A stretch of DNA of 64,000 bases from Pseudomonas maumuensis (GCF_019139675.1 NZ_CP077077.1:3224001-3288000), one strand, 5' to 3'. Shown: positions 16,532 through 35,800, counted from the first letter of the stretch. The notes: generated by a model from the letters alone, not told the origin. Made by a program: numbers and translations.

Positions 16532-18112
16532 TCAGAAAGTCGCCTGCACGCTGAAGTGCACGCGGGAAGCGTTCTTGTCGGTGTTGGGGCCGTCCTTGAG
16601 CGGCACGGCCCAGTCGAGGCTGCCGGACAACCAGTCGTTGAGCGTGGCGCGGGTACCGACGCCGACGCTGGCCAGGCTGTAGCTGTCGTCCTGTTCGGGC
16701 AGTGCGTCCTGCAGGCGCAACTGGGCGCCCTCGGCGAACAGGTAGAAGCGCCAGTCGCTGATGTAGCTGCCGACGTAGCGGCCAATGGAGGGGGTGCGCA
16801 GTTCCTGGGAGAACAGCAGGCCGTCGTCCCCGGTGCGTTCGGCGGCGAGATAGCCGCGTACCGAGGTGGCGCCACCGGCGGCGAACTGCTCGTTCGACAC
16901 CAGCGGCCCCGAGGCCAGTTGGAAGGCCAATTTGGAAGCGCTCTGCCAGGCGCCGGCGAAGTCGAAGGTGTAGCTGCCGTCGCCCTTGAGCGCGGCGAAG
17001 CTGGAGTCGGCGCGGTAGCGCTTGTAATCGAACTCGGTATCGTCGCTGCCATAGCCCAGCAGGCTGCGCGTTCCGGCCACCAGGCTCAGGCCGAGGCTCA
17101 ACTGGTCCTGTTCGGTAAAGCGGTAGCCGGTATAGCCCAGGGTGATCGGGGCGTACTTGAGCGGGACTTTGTCGCTACTGCCGCCCAGGCCGACCTGCTC
17201 GTCGAAGTCCTTGAAGTCCACGCCGATCGACAGGGCGTTGGCCCAGGCGCCGACGCCCGGCAGGTTGTAGATCGCCGAAACGCCGTAGGAATGGCCCTTG
17301 CCCAGCACATTGGTGCCGCCCACCGTGGCGACATTGCTGTCGGAGTGGTAGCCGGAGAACTGCACGGTCCAGCGCTCGTTCAGCGGCGCGGCGTAGGACC
17401 CGGACCAGACCTCGGCGTTGTCACGGTCCTGGGGCGCGGTGAACCAGGTCAGCGAGACGCTGTGGCCGGCCTGCCAGAGGTTGTTGTAGCCCAGGCTGAC
17501 GACACTGCGCAGCTTCTCGGTGTCGGCGCTGTGGTCGTTGTTCAGGCCCAGGCTCAGGTTCCAGGGCTGCTTGTCCTCGACCTGCAGGTCGACGTCCATG
17601 GTGCCCGGGCGCTGGCCTTCGCGCACCAGCGGCATGACCTGTCGCCCTGGGGCACGGTTGAGGGTGGCCAGCTCGTTCTGTACCTGGGCGAAATCGGGCA
17701 CCTTGCCCTCCTCCAGGGCCGGCACCTGTTCGCGGATCTCCAGTGGCGAATAGTGTTTGGCGCCGACCACGCGTACACGTCCGACCTTGGTTTCGCTGAC
17801 TTGCAGGTAGACCACGCCACCTTCGACCTTCTGTTCGGGCAGCTCGACGAATACCGATTGGTAGCCACGGGCCTGATAGCTTTTCTGCAATGCCTCGCGG
17901 GCGCCTTCGAGGTCGGCCAGGGTCTTGTCCGGCCCCAGGTAGGGATAGACCGCCTCTTCGATGGCCTGGGCATCGAGCACGGTGTTGCCGCGCACCACGT
18001 ACTCGTTGATCTCGACCCGGCGCTGCGCCTCGTCCGCGGCCACCTCGACCGCCAGCAGGCACAGCAGCGCCCCTGCGCCCATGCCGCATCGCTTGAAGAA
18101 AAAATGCTCCAC
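16532..18112 (-). CDS. pdtB: TpsB outer-membrane transporter of a two-partner secretion system (ShlB/FhaC family)
   Basis: A 526-residue BamA-superfamily transporter. It has a signal peptide (GALLCLLAVEVAADE), a POTRA_2 domain (about 33-110: INEYVVRGNTVLDAQAIEEA, then YQARGYQSVFVELPEQ), a second POTRA and a 16-strand barrel (about 190-526) ending in Phe. The loop-6 motif is seen as GGATSVRGYLAAER (VRGY). It should secrete a large TpsA exoprotein. The cluster order (phdA, this gene, exbB, exbD, tonB) resembles P. aeruginosa phdA-pdtB-exbB2-exbD2, so pdtB is the likely orthologue. No TpsA gene occurs in the window. The start is GTG. Confidence 0.85.
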   Translation of the reverse strand: MEHFFFKRCGMGAGALLCLLAVEVAADEAQRRVEINEYVVRGNTVLDAQAIEEAVYPYLGPDKTLADLEGAREALQKSYQARGYQSVFVELPEQKVEGGVVYLQVSETKVGRVRVVGAKHYSPLEIREQVPALEEGKVPDFAQVQNELATLNRAPGRQVMPLVREGQRPGTMDVDLQVEDKQPWNLSLGLNNDHSADTEKLRSVVSLGYNNLWQAGHSVSLTWFTAPQDRDNAEVWSGSYAAPLNERWTVQFSGYHSDSNVATVGGTNVLGKGHSYGVSAIYNLPGVGAWANALSIGVDFKDFDEQVGLGGSSDKVPLKYAPITLGYTGYRFTEQDQLSLGLSLVAGTRSLLGYGSDDTEFDYKRYRADSSFAALKGDGSYTFDFAGAWQSASKLAFQLASGPLVSNEQFAAGGATSVRGYLAAERTGDDGLLFSQELRTPSIGRYVGSYISDWRFYLFAEGAQLRLQDALPEQDDSYSLASVGVGTRATLNDWLSGSLDWAVPLKDGPNTDKNASRVHFSVQATF

Positions 18113-18147
18113 ACCGCCCCCTTGAGCGCCAGGAATTCGTTGGTTTG

Positions 18148-18765
18148 CTAGTGGTTGTCGCTGGTTGCGGGCTGGCCTTGGTGGCGGGCCAGCCAGCTGT
18201 GCAACAGGGCCAGGTTGAGGCTGAACTCGGGCATGGCCTGCAGGCTTGCGCCGAGTACCTCGTCGACCATGCGCTGCAACAGCGAAACGGCCATGGCGCT
18301 GCTCAGCAGGACGCCGAGGTCATGGCTGAACAGGCTGAAGTTCCACACCCGCGATTTCAGTTCGAGGCCTGCGAACCAGCGGAACAGCAGGTTGTAGTTG
18401 AGCTGCTCGTAGAGCTGCTTCTCGCTGGGCACCGAATACAGCAGCTGTAGCAGCAGCACGTGCATCAGCGTGCATGGGGCGATGATCATGCCCTGCTGCT
18501 CGGCCAGCAGCGCCAGGGCTGGCTGGTGCGCTTCCAGCAATGCCTCGATGCGCGGCTTGAGCAGCGCCAGCGAATGGCCGGGCGGCACGCAGCTGGCCAC
18601 CTCGCGCAGGGCGCCCTGCCAGTCGTCCTGGGAGACGATCCATACCCAGGGGGCGCCGTAGCGGTAGACCGAGACGGGCTGCTTGCGCGCGGCCTCGACG
18701 ATCTTGGCCAGACGCTGGTCGAGCTCCTGCATTCCCACTTTCGTGTAGCGTTCCATAGTGCCCAT
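18148..18765 (-). CDS. phdA: PhdA-like protein: Phd/YefM-type N-terminus plus transposase-like (DUF772) segment
   Basis: A 205-residue protein. Residues 4-55 (ERYTKVGMQELDQRLAKIVE, then VSVYRYGAPWVWIVSQDDW) resemble Phd/YefM antitoxins. Residues about 85-135 (LMHVLLLQLLYSVPSEKQLY, then LNYNLLFRWFAGL) resemble the N-terminal DUF772 domain of IS5-type transposases, but no DDE catalytic domain follows. This combination is what I recall for P. aeruginosa PhdA, encoded beside the PdtA/PdtB two-partner system. No toxin gene is adjacent. It probably regulates the cluster; GGAG lies 7 nt before the ATG at 18765. It is the first gene of the cluster and borders the repeat-rich junction. Confidence 0.7.
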   Translation of the reverse strand: MGTMERYTKVGMQELDQRLAKIVEAARKQPVSVYRYGAPWVWIVSQDDWQGALREVASCVPPGHSLALLKPRIEALLEAHQPALALLAEQQGMIIAPCTLMHVLLLQLLYSVPSEKQLYEQLNYNLLFRWFAGLELKSRVWNFSLFSHDLGVLLSSAMAVSLLQRMVDEVLGASLQAMPEFSLNLALLHSWLARHQGQPATSDNH

Positions 18766-18990
18766 TGCCCCGCTCCCAGGCCGGTTCTCAAGGCTTGATT
18801 GGCCTGATGGCCAGGTGCCTTGTTGGTGTCCTTGGCTTTGACGGGGGTGGCGGATTGCTACCGAAGTTTTGTCATGAAAGGTTCATCAGGAGGGGGGTTC
18901 GAGGGGGCGGAGTCGGAGTGGGAGTCGGAAGTGATTGTTTGGATTTTTGTTTGCGCATTCGCAGAAGATGTCGACATTTAGTCACCCTTT
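18766..18990. other. Gene-free stretch upstream of the phdA cluster
   Basis: No gene was recognised here; the stretch should hold the promoter of the minus-strand phdA-tpsB-exb cluster. It is G-rich and low in complexity at 18885-18935. Together with 19206-19239 and 19285-19470, where nothing was recognised either, it forms the non-coding background of the repeat junction. Confidence 0.5.
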
Positions 18991-19205
18991 CGCCCTTACG
19001 GCGACCTACTTTTGTCTTGACAAAAGTAGGCAAAACCGTTCGGCTCCGTTCATACGGCCCCTGCGCTTCGCTCCGGGGTTCCCTCGCTCCGGGCTTGCTC
19101 CGGGAGGACGCGCCGACGGGCCATCCATGGCCTGATCGGCGCTTGACGGGCATCCATGCCCGTCACCTCCCTGCGCAAGCCCTGCGCTCGGCCTCCTGAA
19201 GTCGC
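18991..19205 (+). repeat. Extragenic repeat unit, arm A
   Basis: A roughly 215-bp unit starting CGCCCTTACGGCGACCTACT and ending CGGCCTCCTGAAGTCGC. It contains a perfect 12-bp palindrome with a 2-nt loop at 19005-19030. It is clearly homologous, in reverse orientation, to the unit at 19471-20950: both share CATCCATGCCCGTCACCTCC, CGCTTCGCTCCGG and the CTCGGGAGGAC-like segment. Such units are common intergenic repeats in P. putida-group genomes. Open frames across it are not real genes. Confidence 0.75.
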
Positions 19206-19239
19206 AATTTGTGTCGCCTGAACTATCGCGCACTTAGAA

Positions 19240-19284
19240 GCAAGAGCAAGAGCAAGAGCAAGAGCAAGAGCAAGAGCAAGAGCA
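19240..19284. repeat. Hexanucleotide microsatellite (GCAAGA)7
   Basis: Seven perfect copies of GCAAGA followed by GCA. The array lies between the two inverted extragenic repeat units and in no recognised gene; its length is likely to vary between strains. Confidence 0.95.
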
Positions 19285-19668
19285 GATATTTTGGTTTGGC
19301 ATTGGGTGAATTATTGTTCTTCATTACACCATCGCGGGACAAGCCCGTTCCCAAGATGGTTTGACTACATGATCCAACATGGAAGCGGACTTGCCCGCGA
19401 TGTTGATCTAGAGCTCCCACGATGGCAACTAGCGACTAGCTGCGTTAGTGCAGGCGCCGCCCGTAACTTCGCGACTTCAGGAGGCCGAACGCAGGTCTTG
19501 CGGAGGGAGGTGACGGGCATGGATGCCCGTCAAGCGCTGCGCCCCAGGATGGGGCGTTCAGCGCGGTCCTCCCGGGAGCAAGGCCGGAGTGAGGGAACCC
19601 GGAGCGAAGCGGAGGGCCGGATGAATGGAGCGCAACGGCTTTGGTTACTTTGGCCAAGATGTATGGAC

Positions 19669-20911
19669 TTGAGACATCGCTGACACATGTGCGGGGACAT
19701 GGTGGACACATTATCGCTTACCGTCGGGGTTGTTGAAGTCGATGGTTCGCAGCTTGTGCTGGCAGAAGTAAACATCAAAATGGTCAGGCCCTTGATCGCT
19801 GCGGCGGAGCGCCAACACATAGCCTGCTAGCGCCTTGGCTATCCGAAATGAGCGTTTCTTGAAGCGGAACTGACTGCTGTAGGGTTTCACCAAAATATCA
19901 TCGGGACCGTATTCAACGGGCGGTAGACGGCTTGGGAAAGCCCGCCTGCTCATCTGGTAGCGATCTGCCGGTACTTTGTAGCCCAACTGCTGATGAGGAC
20001 GCTTGTAGTTGTAAATGCCCCGCCAGAGGTCGAAAGCTTCTTGCGCTTCTCGCAGATCCCGAAAACTGCGCCCGGTTAGTACCTCGGCCTTGAGCGTCCG
20101 GTGGAATCGCTCATCCTTGCCATTGGTTTGTGGGTGGCCTGGCCTGCTGAAAGTCAGTCGAATTCCCAGACGAACCAGCCAGATACCTAGCGGTGTGAGT
20201 TCTCCGGGATTTCTTGGCGCCCCCCAGGGCGAGCCATTATCCGCGTTGATCTGCACGGGCAGTCCATACCGGCTGAACAGATCGGTCAGGTGCTCCATGA
20301 CCAACCCTGTGCGCTGATGTGTGCAGGCCTGTATCACAAGGTTAAAGCGTGAGTGGTCATCAATCAGCGTCAGCGGATAACAAGGTCCCTGAGCCGTTTG
20401 GAAGAAACCTTTAAAATCGATCTGCCACAGATCATTCGGGGCTTCGCGCTCAAAGCGTGTCCATGGTTTAGCCGCCTCGGAGGCCTCCGCGGTGATCAAT
20501 CCATGCCGATGCAGGACATTGGTTACGGTACTGGCACAGATGCGCTGATCAAGCAGGTGACTGATCTTTCGGCCACCCCACGTGGAGTGCTCCTTACGGA
20601 TGGCAATCACTTCCTCTTCTAGCCCAGGCTGAGTCTTGCGAGGGCTGACGGCTGGCTTTCGAGAGCGCTCCTTCAAGCCGAGCAAGCCCTCCTGTCGAAA
20701 TCGATTGAGCCATTTGTAACCCGTCTGAGGGCTAATGCCGAACCGGCGGCATAGCTCCCTCATATTGGCGCCCGGGTGATTGGCCAGGCTAACGAACTCT
20801 TCTCTTAAGCTCATGGCATCTCTCGCGTTCCAAGGCATGGTCGTATTCCCGGCAGATTGCTTGCCGAAAAGTGTCAACCATGTCTCCGCACACGTGTCCA
20901 CCATGTGTCCG
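19669..20911 (-). mobile_element. IS481-family insertion sequence
   Basis: A 1.24-kb element with one transposase gene. Its ends are imperfect inverted repeats extending about 40 bp inward; the best-conserved part reads GTGCGGGGACATGGTGGACA on the left (19689-19708) and the equivalent GTGCGGAGACATGGTTGACA on the right strand (20891-20872). The exact outer bases are uncertain by a few nucleotides, and no clear target duplication was found. It lies in a palindromic repeat, not in a gene. Confidence 0.8.
19711..20838 (-). CDS. IS481-family transposase
   Basis: A 375-residue DDE transposase, apparently intact. The start MPWNARDAMSLREEFVSLA at 20838 is the usual IS481 N-terminus; the longer frame reaches beyond the element and is rejected. 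The helix-turn-helix (MRELCRRFGISPQTGYKWLN) lies at about 23-45, and the rve integrase core at about 140-270, with DLWQIDFKGFF (first Asp), the second Asp in ADNGSPWG and the Glu in NGKDERFHRTLK. The C-terminal segment (DDILVKPYSSQFRFKKRSFR) is typical of this subgroup. It lies antisense to no gene and is flanked by terminal inverted repeats. Confidence 0.95.
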   Translation of the reverse strand: MPWNARDAMSLREEFVSLANHPGANMRELCRRFGISPQTGYKWLNRFRQEGLLGLKERSRKPAVSPRKTQPGLEEEVIAIRKEHSTWGGRKISHLLDQRICASTVTNVLHRHGLITAEASEAAKPWTRFEREAPNDLWQIDFKGFFQTAQGPCYPLTLIDDHSRFNLVIQACTHQRTGLVMEHLTDLFSRYGLPVQINADNGSPWGAPRNPGELTPLGIWLVRLGIRLTFSRPGHPQTNGKDERFHRTLKAEVLTGRSFRDLREAQEAFDLWRGIYNYKRPHQQLGYKVPADRYQMSRRAFPSRLPPVEYGPDDILVKPYSSQFRFKKRSFRIAKALAGYVLALRRSDQGPDHFDVYFCQHKLRTIDFNNPDGKR

Positions 20912-21008
20912 GTCCATACACCAAGACCAAAGTAACCCGCCGTAAGGGCGGAAAGGTGAATAAGCGTCGCCATCGCAAATGAATGCGCATACAACTTTCA
21001 AAACCACC

Positions 21009-21053
<45 letters not shown>

Positions 21054-21148
21054 ACATCACAAACTTTCAAATTTCTGACAACTTAGACGCCATCGCAAAA
21101 CGAATCCACACACGCACAGACAAAACCACAAGATTCGCAAGAAAAGAA

Positions 21149-21182
21149 CGGGGGAACCTAACGCCCCACCCGCTCTCCCCCG
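21149..21182 (-). terminator. Possible terminator of the NRPS operon
   Basis: On the minus strand, right after the last NRPS stop (21186), CGGGGGA pairs with TCCCCCG across a 20-nt loop and is followed by TTCTTTTC. The loop is long, so the call is tentative. Confidence 0.4.
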
Positions 21183-21185
21183 ACC

Positions 21186-29828
<8,643 letters not shown>

Positions 29829-29829
29829 C

Positions 29830-32800
29830 TCAGACGCCCGCCATTTCATTCATCATTCTTTCGATATCGGACAAGCCGTCCTCGCTCAACGACAAGCCGG
29901 TGCTGGCACAGGCCTGGGCAAAATCATTCAATTGCGGTTTCTCGAATAGCAGGCGCAGGGGGATGTCGATGCCCAGGCCAGAGTTGATCTTGGAAATCAG
30001 CTGGGCCGCCAGCAGCGAGTGCCCGCCCAGCTCGAAGAAGTCATCGCCCAGGCCCACCCGCTCGACCTGCAGCACCTCGGCCCACAGTGCCGCCAGCTGC
30101 TGCTCCAGTTCACTGACCGGGGCCACATAGGCCGGCTGCGACTGGCGGGTATCGGGGGTCGGCAGTGCCTTGCGGTCGAGCTTGCCGTTGGGCAGCAGCG
30201 GCATACGCTCAAGCAGCACCAGGTACATCGGCACCATGTAGTCCGGCAGGCTGGCGCCCAGGTGCGCCTTCAGCTCGGCGCGCAGGCCGTCCTCGGCCTC
30301 GGGCATGGCGTTTGGCACCAGGTAGGCCGCCAGTTGCTTGCCGCCCGGGCCATCGATATCGACCACCAGCACCTCGCGCACCGCCGGGTGCTCGCGCAGG
30401 CGCGCCTCGATCTCGCCCAGCTCGATACGGAAGCCGCGGATCTTCACCTGATGGTCGATACGCCCGGCGTACTCGACCACGCCGTGCTCGCGATAGCGTG
30501 CCAGGTCGCCGGTGCGGTACAGGCGCCCGCCCGGCGTCGTCGCGAACGGGTCGGGGATAAAGCGTTCGGCGGTCAGCCCCGGACGATTGTGATAGCCGCG
30601 GGCGAGCAGCTCGCCACCGACCAGCAGTTCACCGATGGCGCCCGGCAGGGCCAGGTCGGCATCGGCATCCACCAGGTGAATCGAACGCCCACCCAGGGCC
30701 TTGCCGATCGGGATCTGCACCGGCAGGGGTTGCTCGCCGGTGACATAGGCGCTGCAGTCGTGGCTCATGACGCTGACGGTGGCCTCGGTCGGCCCATAGG
30801 TATTGAGCAGGCGCACATGGCCGAGCCCGGCCTGTTGCCAAGCCAGCACGCCATCGGCGGCCATGGCCTCGCCCCCCATGTGGATGCGCCGCAGCGAACC
30901 ATAGTCGCGCGGCCCCTTGGCCGCGAAGTCCTTGGCCAGCAGGTACCAGTAGGCGGTCGGCAGGTCGGCGAAGGTGATGCCCTGGGTCACCACTTCACGG
31001 TAGAAGGTTTCGCTGTCCCACAGCGTCGGGCCGCGCAGCACCACGCTGGCGCCGCAGATCAGCGCCGGGTACAGCTGCTCGACGAAGGCGTCGAAGTTGA
31101 AGGTGGAGAACTGCAGCACCCGGTCGGCCGCCGACAGTTCGCAGAAGCCCTGGGCGACATGGGCGTGCCGGCTCAGGGCCGCGGCGCTGATGCCGACGCC
31201 CTTGGGGCGCCCGGTGGAGCCGGAGGTATACATGATGTACGCCAGGTTGTCGGGGTCGCCCAGCGCTGGCAGAGCATGGCTCGGCCAGGCATCGAGCGGC
31301 TCGCTGTCCAGGCACAGGCTGCGCACCTGCGGCGCCACGGCCAGGTCTTGCAGCTGGGCGCTGTGGCCGAGCAACAGGGCGATGCCACTGTCCTCCATCA
31401 TGTAGGCCAGGCGCTCGTGCGGGTAGTCGGGGTCCAGCGGCACATAGGCGCCGCCGGCCTTGAGCACGCCCAGCAGGCCGACCACCATGTCCAGGCTGCG
31501 CGGCAGGGCGATGCCCACGCGCACGTCCGGACCGATGCCCAGGTCGCGCAGGCGGTGGGCCAGCTGGTTGGCGCGCAGGTCCAACGCTTGGTAGCTGAGC
31601 TGCTGCCCTTCGCAGATCAGCGCCGTGGCGTGCGGGGTACGCGCGGCCTGGTCGGCGATCAGCTGCTGCACGGTGCGCTGGTCAGGGTAGATCGCCTCGT
31701 GGCGGCTCCACTGCCCGAGGATGACCTGGCGCTGTGCCTCATCCAGCAGCGGCAGCTCGACGATCCGCTGGGCCGGCTGGGTGCTGACTGCCTGCAACAG
31801 GTTGAGCCAGTGCGCGGCCATGCGCTCGATGGTGGCGTGCTCGAACAGGTCGCTGACGTAGGTCAGGGTCGCGCCGAGGCCGTGTTCGCTTTCGAAAGTA
31901 TCCAGGGCCAGGTCGAGGTGCGCCGTAGGGTTGCCCCAGCTCAGGCCTTCGATGCTCAGCCCAGGCAGTTCGCGTCCCTGGTCCGGGCGCTGGGCCTGGT
32001 GGTTGAACATCACCTGGAACAGCGGGTTGTGGCTCAGGCTGCGCTCCGGCTGCAGCGCTTCGACCAGTTGCTCGAACGGCAGATCCTGGTGCGCCTGGGC
32101 CTGCAAGGCGGCGTGCTTGACCTGTTGCAGTAGCTCGCTGAAGGTCGTGTGCAGCTCGAACTGCGCCTTGAGCACCTGGGTGTTGACGAAGAAGCCGATC
32201 AAGCCTTCGGTCTCGGCCCGGGTGCGGTTGGCGATCGGCACGCCGACACGGATGTCGGCCTGGCCAGTCTGGCGATGCAGCAGGCTCTGGAACGAAGCCA
32301 GCAGCAGCATGAACAGCGTCACCCCTTGCTGGCGCGCCTGCGCCTTCAAAGCCTGAACCAGCGGTGCCGGCACCTCGATGGCGAGGCTGCGACCGGCGTG
32401 GCTTTGCACAGTGGGCCGTGGATGATCGGTGGGCAGTTGCAGCACATAGTGCTCGCCGCCCAGCTGCGCCAGCCAGTAGTCCAGCTGGCGGGCCTGCTCG
32501 CCGGCCTCCATCCACTGGCGCTGCCAGACGGCATAGTCGGCGTACTGCACCGGCAAGGCCGGCTGCTCGGGTTGCCGGCCCTGGCTCAAGGCCAGGTAGG
32601 CGTCGACCACTTCATCGACCATGATCGGCATCGACCAGCCATCGGCGACGATGTGATGCAGGGTCAGCACCAGCACGTGATCGTCCTCGGCCAGACGCAG
32701 CAGGCGCACCCGCAGCAGCGGCCCCTGGGTCAGGTCGAACGGGCGCTGGATCTCACGTGCCACACGCTCGCGGACCGCCTCGGTGGAGGTGTCCTGCAGC

Positions 32801-35800
32801 GATTCCATGACCAGGGTGAACGTCGCGGGCGCGTGGATACGCTGCTGCGCCTCGCCACCTTGCTGATCGAAGGTGGTGCGCAGGCTCTCATGGCGAGCGA
32901 TCAGGGTCTCGAAGGCCTGACGCAACGCCTCCGGGTTCAGTCGCCCCTTCAGTTGCAAGGCTGCAGGGATGTGGTAGGCGGCGCTATCCGGCTCCAGTTG
33001 CCAGAGGAACCACTGGCGCTGCTGGGCGTACGACAGCACCAGCGGCTGGTTACGGTCCGCCACGGTAATGGCGGGGGCCTGGCTGGCCGCACCCTCGCCT
33101 GCGGCCTGGGCGAAGGCCTGCAGGTCGGCGGATTCGAACAGGCTGCGCAGCGACACTTCCACATTCAGGCGCTGGCGGATCCGCGAAGTCACCTGGGTGG
33201 CCAGCAACGAGTGGCCGCCGAGTTCGAAGAAGTTGTCGTGCAAGCCGACTTGCTCGACCTTCAGCACCTCGCTCCAGATCGCCGCCAGTTGCTGCTCCAG
33301 CGCCGTGCGCGGGGCCACGTAGCCCTGCTGCAGCTGGCTGGCGTCCGGCTTGGGCAGGGCCTTGCGGTCCAGCTTGCCGTTGGCGGTCAATGGCCACTGC
33401 TCCAAGACCAGGAAGTGCGTCGGCACCATGTAGTCCGGCAGGTTGGCTTTGAGGTGCTGTTTCAGCGTATCGCGCAGGCTTGCATGGTCGACAGCTGGAT
33501 CATTTGCGATCAGGTAGGCCGCCAGTTGCTTACCCCCTGCCCCATCGATATCCAGCACCAGCACTTCGCGCACCGCCGCATGCTCTTGCAGGCGCGCTTC
33601 GATCTCGCCCAGCTCAATACGGAAACCGCGGATCTTCACCTGATGGTCGATCCGGCCCACGTACTCGATCACGCCCTGTTCGCGGTAACGCGCCAGGTCG
33701 CCGGTGCGGTACAGGCGTCCGCCTTCGCTGGAGAATGGATCCGGCACAAAGCGTTCGGCGGTCAGCGAGGCGCGGTTGTGGTAACCCCGCGCCAGGCCGG
33801 CGTGGCCGACATGCAGTTCACCCGTGCAGCCCTTGGCCACCGGATTGAAATCGGCGTCCAGCACGTACATCGACAGGTCCGGAATCGCCGCACCGATCGG
33901 GCTGCCCGGCTGCTGGGTATCAGCGAAGCGGATCGGCCGGTAGGTCACGTGGACCGTGGTCTCGGTGATGCCGTACATGTTGATCAGGTTGTCGCAGTCT
34001 TCACCGAAGCGCTCGAACCACGGCTGCAATGCGGCCACATCCAGGGCTTCGCCACCGAAGATCACGTAGCGCAGCGAGAGGTCGGATGCACTGTCACAGG
34101 CCACGCGCATCAGCGGCTTGAACGCCGATGGGGTCTGGTTGAGCACAGTGACGCCCTGCTCCACCAGCAACTGGTGGAAGTCTTCCGGCGAACGCGTGGT
34201 TTCACGCGGCACGATCACCAAACGACCGCCGTGCAGCAGCGCACCGAAGATCTCCCACACCGAGAAATCGAAGGCGTACGAGTGGAACAGCGTCCAGGCA
34301 TCCTGCGGGCCGAAGCCAAACCAGGCGTCCGTCGCCTTGAACAGGCGCAGCAGGTTGTGGTGCGGCAGCAGCGTACCTTTCGGTTTGCCGGTCGAGCCCG
34401 AGGTGTAGATCACATAGGCCAGGTTGTCCGGCTGGGTCAGGTGCTCGGGGTTTTCGTCGCTGTAGCCGGCCAGATCATCTTCCAGCTTCAGACTACGCAC
34501 CTGCGCAGGCACCGGTAGGCCGGCCAGCAAATGGCCTTGTGTCAGCAGCAGTTGAATGCCGCTGTCTTCCATCATGTAGCTCAGGCGGTCCTGCGGGTAT
34601 TCCGGGTCCAGCGGCACATAGGCGCCACCGGCCTTGAGGATCGCCAGCAGGCCGACAATCATCTCGAACCCACGCTCCACCGCGATGCCCACCAGCACAT
34701 CTGGCCCCACGCCCTGCGCGCGCAGTTTATGCGCCAAGCGGTTGGCACGGCGGTTGAGCTGGTCATAGCTCAACGCCTGCCCGGCGAAGGTCACGGCGAT
34801 CGCTTCAGGCGTGCGCGCCGCCTGCTGCTCGATCAGCGCGTGAGCGCATTCGGAGCTTGGGTAACGTTGTACATGCGCTTGCCACTCATCCAACTCGAGC
34901 GCATCGAGCAATGGCAACTGCGCCACGCGTTGAGCGCTGTCCTGGCAGATGCCCTGCAACAGATTGCGCCAGTACCTGCCCAGACGCTCGGCAGTGGCCG
35001 GATCGAACAATGCAGTGGCGTAGGTCAGGATGGCGCTCAACCCCGCGTCGTGCTCGACCGTGTTCAGGACCAGGTCGAACTGGGTGCTGCGGTCTTCCCA
35101 TCCCAGCCCCTCGATCCGCAGCCCGGCCAGTTCCTGGGCCATGCCGGAATTTTCCGCCTTGTGGTTGAACAGCACCTGGAACAGTGGGCTGTGGCTCATG
35201 CTGCGCTCGGGCTGCAGCGCCTCGACCAGTTGCTCGAACGGCAGGTCCTGGTGCGCCTGGGCCTGCACGGCGGTGTGCCGGACCTGTTGCAGCAACCCGG
35301 CGAAGGTGGTTTGCGGCGCGAACTCAGCCTTGAGCACCTGGGTGTTGACGAAGAAGCCGATCAGGCCTTCGGTCTCGGCCCGGTTGCGGTTGGCGACCGG
35401 AACGCCGACGCGCACCTGCGATTGACCACTTAGGCGGTGCAGCAGCACCTGGAATGAGGCCAGCAACAGCATGAACAGGGTCACGCCCTGTTGCCGTGCG
35501 GTGGCTTTCAACGCCTCGGCGAGTTCCGGCTCCAGGTGGATATCCAGGCGTGCCCCGGCATGACTTAGCTGCAACGGGCGTGGGCGGTCGGCAGGCAACT
35601 CCAGCAGCGGTTGCTCGTCGCCCAGTTGCTGGCGCCAGTAGTCGAGCTGGCGAGCTTGTTCGCCCGCCGCCATCCACTGGCGCTGCCAGGCGGCGTAATC
35701 GGCGTACTGGAACGCCAGGGTCGGCAGCTGCGCCTCGGCGCCCTGACGGTACCCGGCATACAGACGCACCACTTCATCGACCATGATCGGCATCGACCAA

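Larger units (their letters stand above)
19471..20950 (-). repeat. Extragenic repeat unit, arm B, interrupted by the IS481-family element
   Basis: Read on the minus strand, the unit starts CGCCCTTACGGCGGGTTACT at 20950, is broken at 20911/19669 by the insertion sequence, and continues to 19471 (ending ...GGCCTCCTGAAGTCGC). Joined across the IS it is about 237 bp and homologous to arm A. The bases that flank the IS (19643-19668 and 20912-20937) are inverted repeats matching at 22 of 26 positions, so the intact unit would carry the same kind of hairpin as arm A. Confidence 0.7.

Noticed and set aside
19240-19284. A CRISPR-like reading of the regular hexamer array.
   Set aside because: The array is a plain microsatellite with no spacers and no cas genes nearby.
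18868-19700. Several 60-130 codon open frames in the repeat junction.
   Set aside because: They run through extragenic repeat units or the hexanucleotide array, lack ribosome binding sites and resemble no protein.
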